Counted from the first letter of the stretch, positions 6,494 to 14,390 are shown. The stretch is 19,931 nucleotides of DNA from an uncultured Clostridia bacterium (GCA_937920235.1 CALGUK010000001.1:1-19931); one strand, 5' to 3'. Translations and numbers: made by a program. The notes: a model not told the origin generated them from the letters alone.

Positions 6494-7771
6494 ATGAATA
6501 TGTACAAATTTGGAAATTACATCTGTAAGTTGCGTGAAGAAAAAAATCTTACTCAAGCAGAACTTGCTAATATGTTAGATGTTTCCGATAAATCAATATC
6601 CAAGTGGGAAAACGGACAGGCTTTTCCGAGGATTGAAACATTTGAAAAACTTGCAGTTACATTGGATACAACTGTCGAGGATATTTTTTCTGCAAGTAAA
6701 GACGGAATCAAAAGAATTTGCATAGCTAACAATTTTTATTATGTAATGCAGATTGATGTTGACGGACAGTTACATTCTATAAGGGCTGATGAAAGTAAAT
6801 GGATTGAAATAAATGACAAAACGGATTCGTTAATAATTAAAATTACAGGTGAATTTTTAACGGATGAATCATTCGAGGAATTGGATAAAAGTGCTTCCAG
6901 TCTAAAAGAAAAACTTATGTCTAAGTTTGTGAAAAAGGCAACATCTGAGTTGATGAATTTGATTTTACAGGCAGATTGTACATATAAGATTTCAAATATA
7001 TATCCGGATTTACTTATCACAATTGAACATGATGGATTTGATTTAGGTGATAAAACATGGATGATGCAGGATTTTCAAATTATGTATCCTAAAATCATTT
7101 GTGAAAGCAGTACAAAAGTTGAACTGCTAGAAGCAAGAGGAAAGAATAGTAAGGAAATAATTAAAACATACAAAAAGTTGGGTCTTGCTTCGGATATGGG
7201 TATGGATTTCATAGATATGATTCTTGCGTATCCGCTGCGAGGAATATATTTCAAGCATTTGTGTAAGCCTCATGTTTTAAAGAAAAACATTTTAAATGCT
7301 GATGTTCATAAAGCAAATACAGAAAAGAGAAACAGCGGTAAAAAAATCGGCTGTTTAGGCGGATGTTTTTCTCTGATTGCAGTTTTATTACTTTGGTTTA
7401 TATTGGATTGTTTTGTTTTTTCTGTGATTTTTGTAGCATCTGAAAAGCCGTATTTAGTTGCTTCTGATTATTCAACAATAACTTATAAAGACGATGTTTA
7501 TTTAAGAATTGAAGAATTACCGGAATATGCCTATCCAACGACAATGCTCGGAGCTACAATTTGGGAGGATTCAAGAACAGATGGTCTTTCAAAATGGGAT
7601 CAATCTATGCAAGGTGATAAAGTTCAGTTGTTTGAGGACGATGAAGGTAGAGAATATCTGTGGTTGGTTGAAGATTATGTAGATAACATCCTTGGTGCAA
7701 AGGGGAATGGCGAAGATAAAGAATATGAAGATTTTGACGAGCATTATGTATATGTTTGTGAAGATCCATAA
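6494..7771 (+). CDS. Membrane-anchored XRE-family regulator with a C-terminal outside domain
   Basis: The protein is 425 residues from ATG 6494, chosen because AGAGGTGA lies five bases upstream; a GTG at 6485 falls inside that ribosome site. Residues 5-60 are a clear XRE/Cro helix-turn-helix (LREEKNLTQAELANMLDVS, then SISKWENGQ). Residues 70-280 are an unrecognised soluble region. A single membrane segment at about 287-313 (CLGGCFSLIAVLLLWFIL onward) is followed by about 110 residues, acidic at the end, predicted outside the cell. This suggests a one-component sensor that binds DNA inside and senses something outside or in the membrane. It is monocistronic, with its own promoter and terminator. 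HTH and membrane calls are firm; the sensing role is inferred. Confidence 0.85.
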   Translation: MNMYKFGNYICKLREEKNLTQAELANMLDVSDKSISKWENGQAFPRIETFEKLAVTLDTTVEDIFSASKDGIKRICIANNFYYVMQIDVDGQLHSIRADESKWIEINDKTDSLIIKITGEFLTDESFEELDKSASSLKEKLMSKFVKKATSELMNLILQADCTYKISNIYPDLLITIEHDGFDLGDKTWMMQDFQIMYPKIICESSTKVELLEARGKNSKEIIKTYKKLGLASDMGMDFIDMILAYPLRGIYFKHLCKPHVLKKNILNADVHKANTEKRNSGKKIGCLGGCFSLIAVLLLWFILDCFVFSVIFVASEKPYLVASDYSTITYKDDVYLRIEELPEYAYPTTMLGATIWEDSRTDGLSKWDQSMQGDKVQLFEDDEGREYLWLVEDYVDNILGAKGNGEDKEYEDFDEHYVYVCEDP

Positions 7772-7777
7772 AAGATT

Positions 7778-7808
7778 AACCGAGCAGAGGACAAAACTCT
7801 GCTCGGTT
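7778..7808 (+). terminator. Terminator of the membrane XRE gene
   Basis: A perfect 12-bp stem (7778-7789 with 7797-7808) with a 7-nt loop is followed by TTCTTTT. It starts six bases after the stop codon. Confidence 0.9.
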
Positions 7809-7898
7809 TTCTTTTACACTTTCTTATCACTTCGCGCTATAATTTTCTCAAAAGAGGATGTGTATTCTGTCAGCTTGATAATGGAAGGCGACAAAAAA

Positions 7899-7920
7899 GG
7901 ACTTAGTTTTCACTAAGTCC
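7899..7920 (-). terminator. Terminator of the secreted hydrolase gene
   Basis: The 8-bp perfect stem GGACTTAG/CTAAGTCC (7899-7906, 7913-7920) has T-runs on both sides: TTTTTT on the minus strand and TCTCTTTTT on the plus strand. It lies 19 bp beyond the stop codon of the minus-strand hydrolase and can serve both converging genes. Confidence 0.8.
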
Positions 7921-7939
7921 TCTCTTTTTGAAAATAGAA

Positions 7940-9760
7940 TTATTTGAGCAGACCTGCAAGTCCCATCTCGCTGAAAGCAGTATCGCCGTAAATCAGATAA
8001 AGCACATCGCTGACTGTTCTTACGATAATATAAAGTGCTCGATTAACACCTTTTTCTGTAATACAGCACCCGCCACTCTGAATTTCGTCATAAACATCAT
8101 AGAAACGGTCGCTTACTTCCTTTGCCTTCTGAGTATCAACTACCGTTGTAAGAAGCAGATTATCGAAATCGGCAATTGCTGCCTCAAGCTCTGCTGCTGT
8201 TTCTGGATCGAGAGTGCTTGTATCATAATCTCTCATAAGATCGACGTCTTTTCTCAACTGCAATGTTTCTCTGCTGTAATTGAATTGTGGGAATACATCG
8301 GGATATGAATGAACGCTTGTAAAGTCTTCATCTGTAAGAAGATGAATAATAAGGCTCATAATGACGTCATTTGATGCTGTTGATGCGTGATTCTGACCGT
8401 GGAAATAGAATGTATGTTCCGGAAGAAGTCCTGTGCAGATATCCATTATACCCTCGGGATCTGTGTGGTCGTGGTTAGCCGGGTCAGTACAATTACTGTG
8501 TGTGGGAACATAGTCTGCCGGAAGCTTTTCATTTACATTAACACTGTAAGCACCCATTGAGGTTGAATCAACGTGAATAATTCCGTCTGCGTTCTGAGCG
8601 TCGTGTGAAACTGCAAGCTGATAAAGTTCAACATTTGTGTCAACAATATCAAACACTTTTACGCCGTCGTCAATTGCATTGAGAATGTAATTATCGGAAT
8701 TGAGCTGAGCATCATAGTACCAGTCAGCCTGTCTGCGAATTTCCTCAAGACCCGGATCTGAAAGGTACATTTCACGGCAAGCGGGATAATCGCCGGACGG
8801 AATAAGTCCCCACAGCAATGTTGAATATCTGAGGTGCTCTCTTATAAGAGTATCTGCCGCAACATCAAGAAGATTGTTGACATCCGAATTAGGCATAAGT
8901 CTGAGAAGGATATTGATGAGATAGGGAAGAAATGTTTCCATGCCGAGAACTGACGGGAACATTGTTGTATAAAGAACATCGCTGTCGCTGTTTATTCCGT
9001 ATCTGTAGCAGTCGCCAAGAAGTGCGGCGCCGTCAAGAGCAGGAACTGCAAATACAATTCTGTTGATATCTCTTGACAGAGAGATACCCTTTTCGTCATA
9101 TACCTTCATAAGTCCGTTTGTGATTGAACCGCCCTGGCTTACGGGAATAAGATTTACCTTATCTGTTTTGCAATCCTCCTTGACGAACTGAATATAATCA
9201 TAGAGTTCGTTTGAGGTGTTAATCATATTTCCCGTTGAAACATAATTGAAAACATAAAGATGCTCTTCGTCTGCAATTTCAAAATACTCTTCAACAGGGA
9301 AATGACCGAGAATCTGAGTTTTCTGAGCGTCTGTAAGCGTTGCAAAGCTGCCCTTATATCTCATAGGACGGACATCCTGGATAAATTCGCCGTTAGCATC
9401 GCACTGTTGCTTCTTACCTATAAGAAGGTCACCGACGATCTGTGAAAATGCATTTGCCGCTTTCAGATCCTTATCCTCCTGAGTGATGAACATTTTTGTG
9501 ATCGGAACAAGTGCATTTGTAAGAATATCTCCGATAAGCTCCTTTGAAATTTCAATATAAAACGGAGCTGCAAGAGGATTACCGTCAGCATCTGTTGCTA
9601 TTTCGTCGTTTTCATAGTAATATGTCTCACTCTGAAAAAGTCCCGGAATGATAATCGTAGGGATTATTTCGCTTTTTGCCGAGAATCCGACAACAGACAT
9701 ACAGGAAAAAGCAAGAATGACGGATAATACTACTGCCAATACCTTTTTGATTTTTTTCAT
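7940..9760 (-). CDS. Secreted alpha/beta-hydrolase-like protein (lipase/esterase type)
   Basis: This is 606 residues from ATG 9760. That start is preferred over the ATG two codons upstream because AAAGGAAG would touch that one and sits six bases before this one. A signal peptide is plain: KKIKK, then a hydrophobic stretch to about residue 22, then VGFSAKS. The mature protein opens with TIIIPGLFQS, as in lipases that begin with a strand and an oxyanion-hole loop. LIPVSQGGSI carries the likely nucleophile Ser208, with Pro in place of the first Gly of G-x-S-x-G. FYFHGQNHAST, about two-thirds along, could supply the histidine. The last 100 residues look helical. There is no LPxTG anchor, so it is probably released or loosely held. 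The substrate is unknown; peptidoglycan or lipid esters are possible. Confidence 0.75.
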   Translation of the reverse strand: MKKIKKVLAVVLSVILAFSCMSVVGFSAKSEIIPTIIIPGLFQSETYYYENDEIATDADGNPLAAPFYIEISKELIGDILTNALVPITKMFITQEDKDLKAANAFSQIVGDLLIGKKQQCDANGEFIQDVRPMRYKGSFATLTDAQKTQILGHFPVEEYFEIADEEHLYVFNYVSTGNMINTSNELYDYIQFVKEDCKTDKVNLIPVSQGGSITNGLMKVYDEKGISLSRDINRIVFAVPALDGAALLGDCYRYGINSDSDVLYTTMFPSVLGMETFLPYLINILLRLMPNSDVNNLLDVAADTLIREHLRYSTLLWGLIPSGDYPACREMYLSDPGLEEIRRQADWYYDAQLNSDNYILNAIDDGVKVFDIVDTNVELYQLAVSHDAQNADGIIHVDSTSMGAYSVNVNEKLPADYVPTHSNCTDPANHDHTDPEGIMDICTGLLPEHTFYFHGQNHASTASNDVIMSLIIHLLTDEDFTSVHSYPDVFPQFNYSRETLQLRKDVDLMRDYDTSTLDPETAAELEAAIADFDNLLLTTVVDTQKAKEVSDRFYDVYDEIQSGGCCITEKGVNRALYIIVRTVSDVLYLIYGDTAFSEMGLAGLLK

Positions 9761-9789
9761 AACCATCTTCCTTTCAAAAGTATAAGTAA

Positions 9790-9818
9790 ATTATATCAAG
9801 TTATGAACATTTTGTAAA
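9790..9818 (-). promoter_or_regulatory. Promoter of the secreted hydrolase gene
   Basis: On the minus strand there is TTTACA (9813-9818), a 17-bp spacer and a perfect TATAAT (9790-9795). This is a near-consensus promoter placed after the nrdR terminator and 30 bp before the start codon. Confidence 0.75.
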
Positions 9819-9849
9819 CATCTTACATCTGTGCAAAATGTAAAAAAAT

Positions 9850-9880
9850 AACTTGCACATTTTATCAAAATGCACAAGTT
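9850..9880 (-). terminator. Terminator of nrdR
   Basis: A 14-bp stem (9850-9863 with 9867-9880) pairs fully only on the minus-strand RNA, where two positions become G-U; on the plus strand they are mismatches. A run of seven T follows on the minus strand. This fixes its direction to nrdR. Confidence 0.8.
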
Positions 9881-9897
9881 AATCTTTTTATGAATAA

Positions 9898-10353
9898 TTA
9901 TTTTTTATCAAGAAATTTTGAAAGCTCTTCCATAAATGCGTTGACATCCTTGAATTGTTTATAGACAGAAGCGAAACGCACATAGGCAACCTCATCGATC
10001 GCCTTGAGTTTTTCCATTACCAGCTCGCCGATATGGACACTTGTAACCTCACGGTCAAGCGAATTCTGGAGCGTTGTTTCAATTTCGGAAACGGCTCTCT
10101 CAATTGTTTCCAATGAAACAGGTCGTTTCTCACAGGCGGTAAGCATTCCTTTTATAAGCTTGCTGCGATCAAATACTTCGCGGTTTTTATCCTTTTTGAC
10201 AACAACGATAGGTACGTTTTCGATAACCTCATATGTGGTGAATCTTTTGGCGCATTTAATGCACTCTCTTCTTCTGCGAATTTTTTCGCCTTCGTCTGTC
10301 GGACGGGAATCAATTACCTTACTTTCCTCAAATCCGCAAAAAGGACATTTCAT
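9898..10353 (-). CDS. nrdR: Transcriptional repressor NrdR
   Basis: This 151-residue protein matches NrdR throughout. The N-terminal zinc ribbon has Cys3, Cys6, Cys31 and Cys34 (MKCPFCG, then ECIKCAKRFTTYE), and an ATP-cone domain follows from about 49 to 139 (VKKDKNREVFDRSKLIKGM; then IDEVAYVRFASVYKQFKD). NrdR senses ATP/dATP and represses ribonucleotide reductase genes. AGGAAG seven bases upstream supports the start. No ribonucleotide reductase gene is in the window. The gene is single, with its own promoter and terminator, and an NrdR-box-like palindrome sits over its start site. Identity is certain. Confidence 0.97.
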   Translation of the reverse strand: MKCPFCGFEESKVIDSRPTDEGEKIRRRRECIKCAKRFTTYEVIENVPIVVVKKDKNREVFDRSKLIKGMLTACEKRPVSLETIERAVSEIETTLQNSLDREVTSVHIGELVMEKLKAIDEVAYVRFASVYKQFKDVNAFMEELSKFLDKK

Positions 10354-10374
10354 AAAAACACTTCCTACTTTTAC

Positions 10375-10390
10375 ATTCTATATATAGTAT
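10375..10390. promoter_or_regulatory. NrdR-box-like operator upstream of nrdR
   Basis: The 16-bp site has a perfect palindromic core CTATATATAG (10378-10387), matching the CwATATATwG core of the NrdR box consensus; the outer bases match only partly. It directly follows the -10 hexamer of the nrdR promoter, so bound NrdR would block its own transcription. NrdR boxes are classically found as pairs upstream of nrd genes; only one is seen here. Confidence 0.55.
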
Positions 10391-10418
10391 TGTATCATAC
10401 TTTTATGCACAATGTAAA
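10389..10418 (-). promoter_or_regulatory. Promoter of nrdR
   Basis: On the minus strand there is TTTACA (10413-10418), an 18-bp spacer and TACAAT (10389-10394). It lies in the short gap after the upstream operon. No terminator is seen in that gap, so read-through from the operon is also possible. Confidence 0.6.
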
Positions 10419-10422
10419 GGGG

Positions 10423-11205
10423 TTAAAGCAATTTTTTCAGTTCCGTCATTGCATAAGTGAGCTCCGCATCACTCTCATATCCGTGTTCGTACAGTTCAAT
10501 GATGTAATCACCGCTGAAGCCGAATGATTTCATCATATCAAAAAAGCCTTTAAAATCAAAGACTCCGTCTTTCATCGGAACAAAGCAATCGCTCTCACTG
10601 TTATGGTCGCTGATATGAATATGTCTTATATACCTATGAATTTTTTTGGCAAAGTCAAACGGATCAATACCGGTTCTCAACGACTGTTTAACATCAAAAA
10701 CTATATTGAAATCGTCCCCGATATACTCTCCCATACGCTGCAGAAATTCCGGACTCTCGCTTCTGTAATGAACCACATTCTCCTGACAGACCTTAATCCC
10801 CTCTGCCTTTCCCATAAACGTCAGCTCACCAAATCTGTTGAAATACTCTTCGTCCGATATGCTTCCGGGCTTTTTTATGCCGTGAAGCACGAGTATTTCT
10901 GCTCCGAGAGCCTGCATCACGTCAAAATGACGTCTGAACGATGTCTCCCTTGCTTCGCAATAGCGTCGGTTATATGAACTGAAAAGATGAAAAGATTCCG
11001 TGAACGATCCCATTGTATGAACGGACGCAACTCTCATTCCGTATGATTTACAGACATCTGCCATATTCTTCACAAAATCCGAATCAAATTCAGAATCCGC
11101 ATTCATAAAAATCTCGATTGTTTTTGCACCTGCTTCCCCCGCTCTGACAATAGCTTTTTCTGTTTCGAGAGGGTAAAAGCAGGCTGAGGATAAACCGATA
11201 TCCAT
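10423..11205 (-). CDS. Sugar-phosphate isomerase/epimerase-like TIM-barrel protein
   Basis: This 260-residue protein belongs to the xylose-isomerase-like TIM barrel family (AP endonuclease 2 superfamily). Visible strand and metal motifs are IEIFMN, RVASVHTM, EILVLHG, KVCQENV, FNIVFDVKQS, RHIHISDHN and YIIELYEHG, the usual order of metal-binding Glu, Asp, His and Glu. Family members isomerise or epimerise sugars, inosose or keto acids. The start has AAAGGTGA four bases before it, overlapping the stop of the transglutaminase gene 4 bp upstream. It is the fourth gene of a tightly packed operon, so it may act on the same product. The substrate cannot be named. It is not close in sequence to the IolE found later in the window. 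Confidence 0.85.
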   Translation of the reverse strand: MDIGLSSACFYPLETEKAIVRAGEAGAKTIEIFMNADSEFDSDFVKNMADVCKSYGMRVASVHTMGSFTESFHLFSSYNRRYCEARETSFRRHFDVMQALGAEILVLHGIKKPGSISDEEYFNRFGELTFMGKAEGIKVCQENVVHYRSESPEFLQRMGEYIGDDFNIVFDVKQSLRTGIDPFDFAKKIHRYIRHIHISDHNSESDCFVPMKDGVFDFKGFFDMMKSFGFSGDYIIELYEHGYESDAELTYAMTELKKLL

Positions 11206-11209
11206 AAAA

Positions 11210-11986
11210 TCACCTTTTTGTTACTTTGAGTCTTACGGTCTGAGTCTGCATTCCTCCGCCCGTCAGCAAGCCGCGGTTTATTCCGCAATCGGCAAAATCT
11301 CTGCCGCGGCTGATAATTATATAATTCTCATCGGCAAGTCGGTTATTCGTCGGGTCAACTCCGTACCAATTACCGTTATGATACACCTCAACCCACGCAT
11401 GAGTTTCTCCCTCACCGACCATCATACCCACAACATATCTTGACGGGATTCCCGCTTTTCTCAAAAGGGCAAGGAGAATATGTGAATAGTCCTGACAAAC
11501 ACCTGCACCGTTAAGAAGCGCCTCCTCCGCGGTGGTAATCACACTTGTTGAGCCGTACTTATATACGATATTGGCTCGGATGGCTCTTGTAAATTTCAGC
11601 GCGGTATCAACCGAATCCTCAGAAATTCCTATACGGATACGGTCAAACATCCTGTCGAGCTCTGTGCCGCATTTTGTGTATCCGGTCGGATACTTATAAA
11701 CAGGATTGAGATCGTTTTCGGGTGTGATATGCTCACCCGTTGTAACCGTACCGCTGACATCCACGGTAAATTCATTATGCATTGTAACGATTCTGTCAGT
11801 TACGAGTATATTTCCGAAGCCGTCATGAGAATAGGTCAGTTCATTTTCGGGAAAAACCGTTACCTTTATATCCTCAATATGCTGATTTTCACATTCAAGC
11901 GGAATACAGCGCAAAGTATAACAGTGCTTAATTACGGGTAGTGAAAATTTTATTGACATATTATATGAAAAATCAAGAACTGCCAT
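11210..11986 (-). CDS. Transglutaminase-like cysteine peptidase/transferase
   Basis: This 258-residue protein has an N-terminal beta domain of the bacterial transglutaminase type (about 1-100) and a transglutaminase-like core with the complete triad: Cys164 in GAGVCQDYSH, His196 in THAWVEVY, and Asp211 in YGVDPTNN. It has no signal peptide, so it is cytoplasmic. Such proteins act as amidases, peptidases or cross-linking enzymes. It starts one base after the alpha-E stop, with AGGAGTGA inside the end of that gene, so the two are translationally coupled. The set ATP-grasp, alpha-E and transglutaminase recurs widely in bacteria and is predicted to make and process a peptide-like molecule; that role is from literature and inference, not shown here. 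Confidence 0.9.
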   Translation of the reverse strand: MAVLDFSYNMSIKFSLPVIKHCYTLRCIPLECENQHIEDIKVTVFPENELTYSHDGFGNILVTDRIVTMHNEFTVDVSGTVTTGEHITPENDLNPVYKYPTGYTKCGTELDRMFDRIRIGISEDSVDTALKFTRAIRANIVYKYGSTSVITTAEEALLNGAGVCQDYSHILLALLRKAGIPSRYVVGMMVGEGETHAWVEVYHNGNWYGVDPTNNRLADENYIIISRGRDFADCGINRGLLTGGGMQTQTVRLKVTKR

Positions 11987-11987
11987 A

Positions 11988-12674
11988 TTACATCACTCCT
12001 GTCACAAAAAGCTGAGCGAGCTCATTCTGTATTGAAATCTTATAGGGCTTGTAGTCTTCCTCCTCCAGAATCATATGTGAAAGTCTTTCTATTGAATAGG
12101 AGTTGAAATCTATGCCCACCTTATAAAGTCTGTTAAGCATAATGGAAAATTCTTTTCTGAGAAGTTCAACCGGATAATCGAGTCTTGTATATAAATCAAG
12201 ACGTTCTATGCTTCGTCCGAACTTTAAAATATTTCTTGACACCTCAGCCTCAATATTATCGTCGGCACTGCCCCAGAACGCAAAAATCCAGTCGGTTACC
12301 TCCTGAACCTTGAGAAGAGGTGCATTACTGCTGCTGCTTTTTTCCATAACATCAACAGCGAGCTGAAGATAAGCAAGAGTTTCTGAGCTTATCACATTTC
12401 TCATTTCAACAGCGTTGTCATAGGCATGAAGAAGGCTTGAATAAATTGATGCAGGGTCGTTTGCGTCGAAAAGAAATGAGCTTATAAACTCCTGACGGCA
12501 GGAGTAATTGTTTGCAATACCCAAACGGCGGCAGAAATTTATGTACTCTTCATCATTTATATCAATCATTATATCGTAACATTCCGTGAAGGCTTTAAGC
12601 GTTGTAAAAACGCGCTCGATATATCGGCCCAGCCAAAACAGATTGTCACTTGATTTTATCGAGATAACACCCAT
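11988..12674 (-). CDS. Alpha-E domain protein (DUF403)
   Basis: This 228-residue protein is an alpha-E family member, recognised by its N-terminus SSDNLFWLGRYIERVFTTLK, the following all-helical pattern, and FGRSIERLDLYTRLDY in the second half. Typical family length is about 300, so this one is on the short side. The function is unproven; it nearly always sits beside a circularly permuted ATP-grasp ligase and a transglutaminase-like protein, as here. Its start overlaps the end of the ATP-grasp gene by 19 bp, and its stop is one base from the transglutaminase start, so it is the middle gene of a coupled operon. Confidence 0.9.
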   Translation of the reverse strand: MGVISIKSSDNLFWLGRYIERVFTTLKAFTECYDIMIDINDEEYINFCRRLGIANNYSCRQEFISSFLFDANDPASIYSSLLHAYDNAVEMRNVISSETLAYLQLAVDVMEKSSSSNAPLLKVQEVTDWIFAFWGSADDNIEAEVSRNILKFGRSIERLDLYTRLDYPVELLRKEFSIMLNRLYKVGIDFNSYSIERLSHMILEEEDYKPYKISIQNELAQLFVTGVM

Positions 12675-13978
12675 GTGTCTTTAAAGCCTCCTCCCTGTGA
12701 AGAATTAACGACAAATGAATTTGCATCCTTTGAAAAACGAGTCAGTCCGCTTTTCCATACAACAGGCTCTTCACCTGTCAATACAAAAGCACGCAAATCG
12801 GCTTTACGCTCTGTCCAGGCACCGTTTTCGACTACCTTAAGGTCGTTAAAATGAATTACCTCCTGGGCGATAAAGCGACGCGGTTCTTTCTGAATAAGCT
12901 TTTTCAACTCATATACACGTTCGAGAGACAATTCACTGCCGAATACCACACCGTAACCGCCGGACTCGGCAACATCCTTAATAACCAATTTCTGAATATT
13001 ATCAAGAACGTATTTCATATCCTCCTCATAGAACGGAAGATATGTCGGAGCATTCGATAAAACCGGCTCTTCACCCAGATAGTATTTTATCATTGCGGGA
13101 ACATAATAATATATTCCCTTATCATCGGCAACGCTGTTGCCCGGTGCATTTACGAGGGCAACATTGCCTGCACGGTATGCATCCATAATATGAGGCACAC
13201 CGAGAAGCGAATCGGCACGAAAGGTCATAGGGTCCATAAAATCATCATTTATTCTGCGATAAACCGCACCGACACGTCTGCGTTTACCCGAATATTCGCT
13301 GTAATAAAGCACATTACCCTCAACGAACAAATCCTGCGGCATTGCAAAAACCGCGCCCGTCTTTTCGGCAAGATATGAGTGTTCAAAAAATGCAGAATTA
13401 AAGCGTCCCGGAGTAAGAACCACATTTATTCCGCCCGTATTTACATAATCGAGCGCATTACGAAGCAGATCTCCGTAATTTCGGTTATCGACAACTGTAT
13501 TGGCACGGAATGTATCGGGACTTGCTCTTCGGCAAAGCTCTCTTGCAATCATAGGATATGATGCGCCGGACGGAACGCGGAGATTGTCCTCAAGCACGTA
13601 CCAGCGCATATCATTGCCCTGAACAAGATCAATTCCGGCAATATGGGCAAAAACATCCCTCGGTGGTACTGCACCCTCGCACTCCATCATATATCCTGCG
13701 GCACCGTAAACAAATTCTTCGGGAATTATTTTATCCTTGATAATCTGTTTTTTTGTATAAATGTCCTTCAAAAAGATATTCAGTGCCTTCACACGCTGTC
13801 TGAGTCCGCGTTCAAGGTAATCAAATTCATCTTTTGAGATAATGCGAGGAACTGCGTCAAACGGGAAAAGACGCTCGTTAAAAACATTATTTTTGTAAAT
13901 ACCGAATTTAACACCATATCGTGCTAAAAGTCGGTTAATTTCATCGGTATGCTCTATAAGTCCGTACAATTTTTTCAC
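12656..13978 (-). CDS. Circularly permuted ATP-grasp ligase (type 2)
   Basis: This 440-residue protein matches the circularly permuted ATP-grasp type 2 family (DUF404/DUF407). Motifs in order are RWYVLEDNLRVPSGASY (125-141), VYRRINDDFMDP (239-250), NAPGNSVADDKGIYYYVPAM (278-297), VIKDVAESGGYGVVFGSEL (332-350) and KADLRAFVLTG (392-402). ATP-grasp enzymes join a carboxylate to an amine through an acyl-phosphate, so an amide or peptide product is expected. It heads the four-gene operon running down to 10423. The start is uncertain: GTG at 13978 is directly adjacent to GGGAG, while TTG at 13969 (three residues shorter) has it at an 8-base spacing and may be the true start. Confidence 0.9.
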   Translation of the reverse strand: MKKLYGLIEHTDEINRLLARYGVKFGIYKNNVFNERLFPFDAVPRIISKDEFDYLERGLRQRVKALNIFLKDIYTKKQIIKDKIIPEEFVYGAAGYMMECEGAVPPRDVFAHIAGIDLVQGNDMRWYVLEDNLRVPSGASYPMIARELCRRASPDTFRANTVVDNRNYGDLLRNALDYVNTGGINVVLTPGRFNSAFFEHSYLAEKTGAVFAMPQDLFVEGNVLYYSEYSGKRRRVGAVYRRINDDFMDPMTFRADSLLGVPHIMDAYRAGNVALVNAPGNSVADDKGIYYYVPAMIKYYLGEEPVLSNAPTYLPFYEEDMKYVLDNIQKLVIKDVAESGGYGVVFGSELSLERVYELKKLIQKEPRRFIAQEVIHFNDLKVVENGAWTERKADLRAFVLTGEEPVVWKSGLTRFSKDANSFVVNSSQGGGFKDTWVLSR

Positions 13979-14092
13979 TCCCGAAATTTAAACAAAACTA
14001 TACAATTATAATTATAATATTTTTTAATGGTTTTTTCTATTGTATAAAGTGAAAAATAATTGTTTGATTAGTTATTGAAGATATACAAAAGA

Positions 14093-14120
14093 AACCTCCC
14101 AAGTTCAAACTTGAGAGGTT
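14093..14120 (-). terminator. Terminator of the small XRE gene
   Basis: A 12-bp stem (14093-14104 with 14109-14120) with a 4-nt loop pairs fully on minus-strand RNA, including one G-U pair that is a mismatch on the other strand. It is followed there by TCTTTTGT. It overlaps the stop codon of the XRE gene. Confidence 0.75.
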
Positions 14121-14319
14121 ATTTTTTGTCGGTTAAACCTAAAATATAATCTGTTGTGGTTTTATGGTATTTTGCAAGTGCAATCAGTATTGGAGTTGGA
14201 ATATCTCTTTGTCCTAACTCATAGTTACTGTAAACCTGTTGTGAACAATGAAGTGCATCTGCCATTTGTTTTTGTGTTAAGTCAGCATCTTCACGTAAAT
14301 CTCGTATTCGCCTATACAT
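14119..14319 (-). CDS. Small XRE-family transcriptional regulator
   Basis: This is 66 residues from ATG 14319, chosen because GGTGA lies five bases upstream; a GTG at 14328 and an ATG at 14325 lie in or before that site. Nearly the whole protein is one XRE/Cro helix-turn-helix: LREDADLTQKQMADALHCSQ, then VYSNYELGQRDIP and ALAKYHKTTTDYILGLTDK. It has no effector domain. It faces a zinc-ribbon/TM2 gene across a 105-bp gap holding two near-identical operator-like sites, so it probably represses that gene. Many such proteins are stress- or phage-related, but nothing around it shows a prophage. Confidence 0.88.
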   Translation of the reverse strand: MYRRIRDLREDADLTQKQMADALHCSQQVYSNYELGQRDIPTPILIALAKYHKTTTDYILGLTDKK

Positions 14320-14344
14320 TATCATCACCGATAATAGTATATGC

Positions 14345-14361
14345 TACAACAAAATGCGGTA
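14345..14361. promoter_or_regulatory. Operator-like site 1 of the XRE/TM2 gap
   Basis: The 17-bp TACAACAAAATGCGGTA matches site 2 (14370-14386) at 14 of 17 bases, including the AAAATGC centre, and starts exactly 25 bp from it. It ends next to the -35 of the TM2 gene and lies closer to the XRE gene, so it could serve autoregulation. Confidence 0.5.
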
Positions 14362-14390
14362 TTGACATTTACTGCAAAATGCAGTATTAT
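14362..14390 (+). promoter_or_regulatory. Promoter of the zinc-ribbon/TM2 gene
   Basis: Perfect -35 TTGACA (14362-14367), a 17-bp spacer and TATTAT (14385-14390). The spacer is almost filled by the palindromic operator at 14370-14386. This is a strong promoter that appears built to be shut by a bound repressor. Confidence 0.8.
14370..14386. promoter_or_regulatory. Operator-like site 2, perfect palindrome between -35 and -10
   Basis: TACTGCA-AAA-TGCAGTA is a perfect 7-bp inverted repeat around a 3-bp centre, located between the -35 and -10 of the TM2 promoter. Its size suits a dimer of the small XRE protein encoded next door. Binding is inferred. Confidence 0.65.

Noticed and set aside
7928..8308. 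Plus-strand open frame of 126 codons
   Set aside because: It overlaps the end of the secreted hydrolase on the other strand and contains its terminator region; coding is not supported.
13979..14090. Riboswitch or strong promoter before the ATP-grasp operon
   Set aside because: The stretch is AT-rich with many TATAAT-like words but no -35 at good spacing and no stable conserved fold; the promoter cannot be fixed by eye.
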